Of a stretch of DNA of 9,258 nt, positions 6,729 to 9,258 are shown piece after piece; position 1 is the stretch's first letter, and each line of letters starts with the position of its first letter. The stretch covers positions 1 through 9,258 of the forward strand of contig JAUWLI010000095.1 in the NCBI GenBank assembly GCA_030613765.1, written 5' to 3'. This DNA comes from Phycisphaerae bacterium (GTDB taxonomy: Bacteria > Planctomycetota > Phycisphaerae > Sedimentisphaerales > SG8-4). The notes beneath the pieces are model-generated. The model did no database searches, had not been told where the DNA came from, and saw nothing but the letters and a program-made list of their open reading frames with translations. The translations under genes were made by a program, and so were the position numbers.

Positions 6729-7598
6729 TTATTTGTTACTTTTTTCAACAGGAAATTCTGAGGCTAAAAGCTCGGTTATTTTGGCAATCAGGGCGGCGGA
6801 GTTTTTTGCGGCCATTTCTTGGAATATCATCGAATCCATCCTCGCTGTAGTGTCGGCTTTATCACTAATGCTGCGGACGACAAGATGCGGAATCTGGCGT
6901 TGATAGCAAATCTGGGCGACTGCTGCGCCTTCCATTTCCACAGCATCGGCGTTGAGCTTCTCGCGAAGTTCGGCACCTTTTTCCGGCGAGGCGACGAAGA
7001 CGTCGCCTGTAACAACGACGCCCTTAATAATTCTGGGGGACCTTTCTCCCACGGTTGTTTTTATCTTTTCAAGCTCGACCTGTTCGGCGGCTTTTTCGGC
7101 CAATTTCAAGAGGCGCTCATCCGCGAGCAGATATACAGGATTTCGGATACCGTCGAGGGGATTTATGACTCCTCTGTTGTAAAAGCCGTCCTCACCCAAT
7201 ATCCCCATATCGTGATGAGCAGTTTCGGCAGCGATGACTATGTCTCCGGGGGCAAGCTTTGGATTTACGCCTCCGGCGATACCGGAAAAGATTACCTGGG
7301 CCGGACTGAAGTGCTCAATCAGCAGAGTGGTTGTCATAGCAGCGTTGACTTTACCAATGCCGGTCCAGGCCACGACGACAGATTTGCCGTGTAACCTTCC
7401 TGTAACAAATCTCATTCCTTCGATTTGCTGCTGATGCTTATTCGTCAATTGCTCCTCGAGCATTATTATCTCTTTGTTGAATGCTCCCAATATAGCGGTT
7501 GTCGGCCTGGAGCCGGGGCCACGAAAAACGGGGCTGCATGAGCCACATAAAGTGATAACTGATATGCAAATAATCGCTATAAGTATGTTGGTTCTCAT
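6729..7598 (-). CDS. mtnN: 5'-methylthioadenosine/S-adenosylhomocysteine nucleosidase with export signal
   Basis: The enzyme hydrolyses the N-glycosidic bond of methylthioadenosine, S-adenosylhomocysteine or 5'-deoxyadenosine and releases adenine. The family catalytic residues are all present by comparison with the E. coli enzyme: E43 in GAFNKE (E12), E223 in AVEMEGA (E174), R242 in VVRSISD (R193) and D246 (D197). SGIAGG (105-110) and VTGD (196-199) also match. Unlike the usual cytoplasmic form of about 230 residues, this protein has 289. It begins MRTNILIAIICISVITLCGSC, a signal sequence with a possible lipobox CGSC (lipidation at C21). The -3 position is Cys rather than Leu, so lipidation is likely but not certain. 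The ATG at 7598 has GGAG eight bases upstream; a longer reading from a TTG at 7649 would run through a tRNA-like segment and is rejected. It is the first gene of a probable operon with the purine permease. Confidence 0.92.
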   Translation of the reverse strand: MRTNILIAIICISVITLCGSCSPVFRGPGSRPTTAILGAFNKEIIMLEEQLTNKHQQQIEGMRFVTGRLHGKSVVVAWTGIGKVNAAMTTTLLIEHFSPAQVIFSGIAGGVNPKLAPGDIVIAAETAHHDMGILGEDGFYNRGVINPLDGIRNPVYLLADERLLKLAEKAAEQVELEKIKTTVGERSPRIIKGVVVTGDVFVASPEKGAELREKLNADAVEMEGAAVAQICYQRQIPHLVVRSISDKADTTARMDSMIFQEMAAKNSAALIAKITELLASEFPVEKSNK

Positions 7599-7630
7599 TT
7601 TGCACTCTCCAAATTCACTCATTAAAAAAC

Positions 7631-7673
7631 CGGGAGCGAGAGGATTCAAACCTCCACAACCAGGACCTAAACC
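7631..7673 (-). pseudogene. tRNA-like 3' half (tRNA-Leu-UAG-like remnant or attachment-site fragment)
   Basis: Read on the - strand, this segment has an anticodon-loop-like TTTAGGT (7671-7665, UAG at the anticodon positions) followed by CCTGG. Next comes a T arm: stem GGAGG (7655-7651), loop TTTGAAT (7650-7644), stem CCTCT (7643-7639). It ends with an acceptor-like CGCTCCC (7638-7632), a G at the discriminator position, and no CCA. A short GCGGG at 7683-7679 is the only acceptor-like 5' sequence. There is no matching GGGAGCG and no D arm, and the variable arm is too short for a leucine tRNA, so it cannot be a working tRNA. It lies in the leader of the nucleosidase gene and is followed by TTTTTT. 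It could be a decayed tRNA gene, the tRNA-end scar of an integrated element, or a tRNA-derived repeat. Confidence 0.42.
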
Positions 7674-7784
7674 ATAATACCCGCATATAACTTTTTGACC
7701 GTGTCATTTGTTGCCGGCCGAACACAGAAACTACCATATCTCGGAGGAGGTATCCACAGGAATCTTCACTGGAGGGGAATCGAT

Positions 7785-7898
7785 ATGGGATTATATAAGA
7801 AACGTCGCAGTTGCAAGACAAGAAACACGTATAAATCCGGCAATATTGACCTGCAGGCAATACTCTGTTCCAGGAGATGGGTTGGAGAATATAGATAG
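7785..7898 (+). CDS. possible 37-codon basic small ORF
   Basis: An ATG at 7785 has GGAGGGG at 7771-7777, seven bases upstream, which is a strong Shine-Dalgarno match. The 37-residue product (start MGLYKKRRSCKTRNTYKSG, end RRWVGEYR) has ten Lys/Arg and two acidic residues, plus two cysteines. I recognise no family. It lies antisense to the region that probably holds the nucleosidase promoter and ends six bases before the terminator hairpin. It has no clear promoter of its own. It may be chance. Confidence 0.2.
   Translation: MGLYKKRRSCKTRNTYKSGNIDLQAILCSRRWVGEYR
7790..7816 (-). promoter_or_regulatory. candidate promoter for the nucleosidase-permease operon
   Basis: On the - strand a perfect TATAAT (7795-7790) is preceded by TTGCAA (7816-7811) with a spacer of 15 bases, shorter than the ideal 17. 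Transcription would start near 7783 and give a leader of about 185 bases before the ATG at 7598, which includes the tRNA-like segment. A promoter is expected here, because a strong terminator lies just upstream at 7899-7933. Confidence 0.4.
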
Positions 7899-7933
7899 AA
7901 AAAGAGCCTGCCGAAGATTGGTCCGGCAGGCTC
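7899..7933 (-). terminator. rho-independent terminator of the repeat-protein gene
   Basis: A perfect 10-bp stem, GAGCCTGCCG and CGGCAGGCTC (7933-7924 and 7913-7904 on the - strand), encloses a 10-base loop and is followed by TTTTT (7903-7899). It starts 11 bases after the end of the repeat-protein gene. It isolates that gene from the nucleosidase operon downstream. On the + strand no U-tract follows the stem. Confidence 0.9.
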
Positions 7934-7944
7934 AATAAATCATA

Positions 7945-8961
7945 CTATTGTTCTGTGCGTCTTCTTCTGAATGTACGGACAACCTTCGTACCCTTGACTT
8001 TCCGTGTGCCTCTTGACGAGGTTGACTCACCGGTAAGTTTCGAATCCTGGATTTTTCCTTCAAAGCTAGATTCGAATTTGTTCTCGCCGAATTCTATGAC
8101 GAGCTTGAAGCTGACCTTGCCGTCTTCGAAATTAACCTTTTTGAGAGGCATAGAGCCGTAGAGGGCGCTCATGTCGGGATTGACTCTGAGTCTTTGTTTA
8201 CGCGTGCCCCGGTCAGATGTAATTTCAAGAATCCAGGTGCCAATAAGGGAAGCGCCTTTCAGTTTTCCTTCAGCGGCAATTTCGCCTCTTTCCGATTTGA
8301 ACGCTCCAGTAAGTGTATCCCCTCGGATGTTTCCTTCAAAGGTGGATTCCCACTGGCGGTCCCCAAACTTGCTCGTTCTCTTGAAGCTCAGATTGCCCCG
8401 TTCGTACTTCAGGTCCGAGATTTCACTCTCGCCTCTTTGGCTTTTCCATTGGCCTGAGAGGTTGCGTTCCTTATCCGCCTTGACAACAAGGGTTCCTGTA
8501 ATTTCACGCTCGCCAATCTTGTACTTCATTTCCCATGAGCCGACAGCCCTGGACGTGCGGGGGCTGCGCTTGCCCTCGAGTTTAGTCTCGCCTCTGTCGC
8601 CGGATAGAGTGCCGGACAGCTTGCCCTCTTCAATCTTTCCCTTAAAGGTGGAGGTAGATTCGTTTTCGCCGAACCGAAAGACCTGAACGAAGCTGAGTTG
8701 ATTTTCCTCAAACTTGACATCTTTCAATTCGTTCATTCCCCAGAAGCTGATCCATTGGCCGGTCCGGTTGCCCTCGCTGTCCCTGGAAAACGACAGAATC
8801 GACTCTATTTGTCGCTCACCGAAAGTCATTTTGACGAGCCAGTCGCCGTAAAATCCGCCTCTACGAGACCGAGACGACCCACCCCAGACCTGTGCCGAGA
8901 GCATCACTAGTAGTATAAGTGAATAACACAGGATTGTCTTGAGAGATACTTGGTGTTTCAT
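7945..8961 (-). CDS. secreted protein of three tandem ~95-residue beta-rich repeats
   Basis: This 338-residue protein has a Sec signal peptide (basic start MKHQVSLK, hydrophobic core to about residue 24, probable cleavage near VWG at 27), then three repeats at about 39-134, 140-238 and 240-326. Each repeat runs G-x-W, an FGER/IGER-type turn, a GQW-x-S strand in the first two, a [KN]-F/Y-E-x-x-x-[LV]-S-F strand, FGE or FGD, and [ST]-F-x-G-x-I-x-x-x-x-L-[ST]-G, closing on S-x-RG and G-K. The alternating polar and hydrophobic pattern suggests up-and-down beta-barrels like lipocalin or avidin folds. The third repeat is the most divergent and lacks the GQW motif. The C-terminus is strongly basic (RTFRRRRTEQ). 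I know no function; a surface or periplasmic binding role is a guess. The ATG at 8961 has GGAGG eight bases upstream; a TTG at 8976 is rejected because this site overlaps it. The gene has its own promoter and terminator, so it is monocistronic. Confidence 0.87.
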   Translation of the reverse strand: MKHQVSLKTILCYSLILLVMLSAQVWGGSSRSRRGGFYGDWLVKMTFGERQIESILSFSRDSEGNRTGQWISFWGMNELKDVKFEENQLSFVQVFRFGENESTSTFKGKIEEGKLSGTLSGDRGETKLEGKRSPRTSRAVGSWEMKYKIGEREITGTLVVKADKERNLSGQWKSQRGESEISDLKYERGNLSFKRTSKFGDRQWESTFEGNIRGDTLTGAFKSERGEIAAEGKLKGASLIGTWILEITSDRGTRKQRLRVNPDMSALYGSMPLKKVNFEDGKVSFKLVIEFGENKFESSFEGKIQDSKLTGESTSSRGTRKVKGTKVVRTFRRRRTEQ

Positions 8962-9001
8962 AATGTGTTCCTCCAAAAAGAATAATGGTTTAAGTGTTCG
9001 T

Positions 9002-9030
9002 TTTGTAACTTATTGACTTTCCCTTGTCAA
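9002..9030 (-). promoter_or_regulatory. sigma70-type promoter of the repeat-protein gene
   Basis: On the - strand a perfect TTGACA (9030-9025) is separated by 17 bases from TACAAA (9007-9002), which matches TATAAT at 4 of 6 positions. The gene starts 40 bases further on, at 8961. Confidence 0.55.
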
Positions 9031-9095
9031 TGGAAAAAATCAGATACGGTCAAGTATTCCCTTTCTATAGTCTGTGTAAACAAATAAAGACAGAA

Positions 9096-9257
9096 TTACC
9101 CAAAGCAGCTAACACTGCCATCCTCATGCACAACTATAATCCTTCCATGGCGGTCAACAAGAAGGCCTCCGGGAAGTACTGCCGAAGCCAGCCGCTTCCT
9201 CCACATGACCTTACCCGTCTGTGGATTGAGCCCAGCCAATGTCCAGTTTGAAGATAG
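9096..9257 (-). CDS. C-terminus of a PQQ-like beta-propeller repeat protein (partial)
   Basis: An open frame enters from the right edge and ends at TAA (9098-9096), giving the last 53 residues of a protein whose start is outside the window. The sequence LNPQTGKVMWRKRL matches the PQQ-like beta-propeller repeat core (LDxxTGKxxWxxxL). The next blade follows the usual pattern: GGLLVDRHGRIIVVHEDGSVSCFG, shown here as GGLLVDRHGRIIVV then HEDGSVSCFG. Such proteins are commonly secreted or membrane-anchored WD40-like propellers, in the manner of BamB or the PQQ-repeat proteins frequent in planctomycetes. Whether it binds PQQ cannot be judged from the tail. It precedes the repeat-protein gene by 134 bases on the same strand; that gene has its own promoter. 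Confidence 0.75.
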   Translation of the reverse strand, partial: LSSNWTLAGLNPQTGKVMWRKRLASAVLPGGLLVDRHGRIIVVHEDGSVSCFG

Positions 9258-9258
9258 T

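Noticed and set aside
6019..6903. 294-codon open frame on the + strand
   Set aside because: It runs antisense through the purine permease and into the nucleosidase gene, both of which have clear family motifs. The product shows no recognisable domain and no good ribosome binding site.
6819..7394. 191-codon open frame on the + strand
   Set aside because: It is antisense to the nucleosidase gene, whose catalytic residues are all conserved on the other strand.
7599..7649. N-terminal extension of the nucleosidase from a TTG at 7649
   Set aside because: It would translate the tRNA-like segment and bury the signal sequence. The ATG at 7598 has a proper ribosome binding site.
7708..7938. 76-codon + strand frame (start MLPAEHRNYH)
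   Set aside because: It has no clear ribosome binding site and reads straight through the terminator hairpin at 7904-7933.
8171..8686. 171-codon open frame on the + strand
   Set aside because: It is antisense to the three-repeat protein, and its Ser/Pro-rich composition is what the reverse complement of those repeats would give.
9024..9251. 75-codon + strand frame at the right edge
   Set aside because: It is antisense to the PQQ-like repeat tail, which matches a known repeat pattern, and it overlaps the promoter of the repeat-protein gene.

Overview
The window is about 9.3 kb of bacterial DNA of moderate G+C, with ten protein genes (one cut by the right edge). The mix points to a planctomycete-like bacterium, possibly of the Phycisphaerae type. 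It includes a Tat-exported Gfo/Idh/MocA oxidoreductase, a PmoA-like (DUF6807) secreted protein, an FHA-GAF protein and a PQQ-like propeller protein. This is an inference from gene content; no 16S rRNA or other marker gene is present.

Layout. Positions 1-2377 are read on the + strand: a metallo-beta-lactamase-fold hydrolase (112-834), a small zinc-ribbon membrane protein (881-1315), and an FHA-GAF signalling protein (1511-2377) behind its own promoter. Everything from 2414 to the right edge is on the - strand. In transcription order from the right these are the tail of a PQQ-like beta-propeller protein (9096-9257), a secreted protein of three ~95-residue repeats (7945-8961) with its own promoter and a strong terminator, a lipoprotein-like MTA/SAH nucleosidase (6729-7598), an AzgA-type purine permease (5340-6701), a DUF6807 protein (4319-5281), a Tat-signal Gfo/Idh/MocA oxidoreductase (2954-4270) and a YbhB/YbcL-family protein (2414-2875). 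The FHA-GAF and YbhB genes converge, with a small gap that holds overlapping inverted repeats.

How the genes may work together. The most coherent unit is the - strand run from 7598 down to about 2954, with gaps of 27, 58 and 48 bases. Its first two genes fit a purine-scavenging pair. An MTA/SAH nucleosidase that appears to be exported would release adenine outside the cytoplasm, and a purine permease 27 bases downstream would import it. The next two genes also encode exported proteins, so the cluster may be an envelope-facing salvage or catabolic operon. That link is an inference.

The nucleosidase start was moved from an upstream TTG to the ATG at 7598, the repeat-protein start from a TTG to the ATG at 8961, and the zinc-ribbon start from 857 to 881, each because of a well-placed Shine-Dalgarno sequence. 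The ~300 bases between 7599 and 7944 have no confident gene. They hold the 3' half of a tRNA-like sequence, a candidate promoter, a possible 37-codon ORF and the terminator of the repeat protein.
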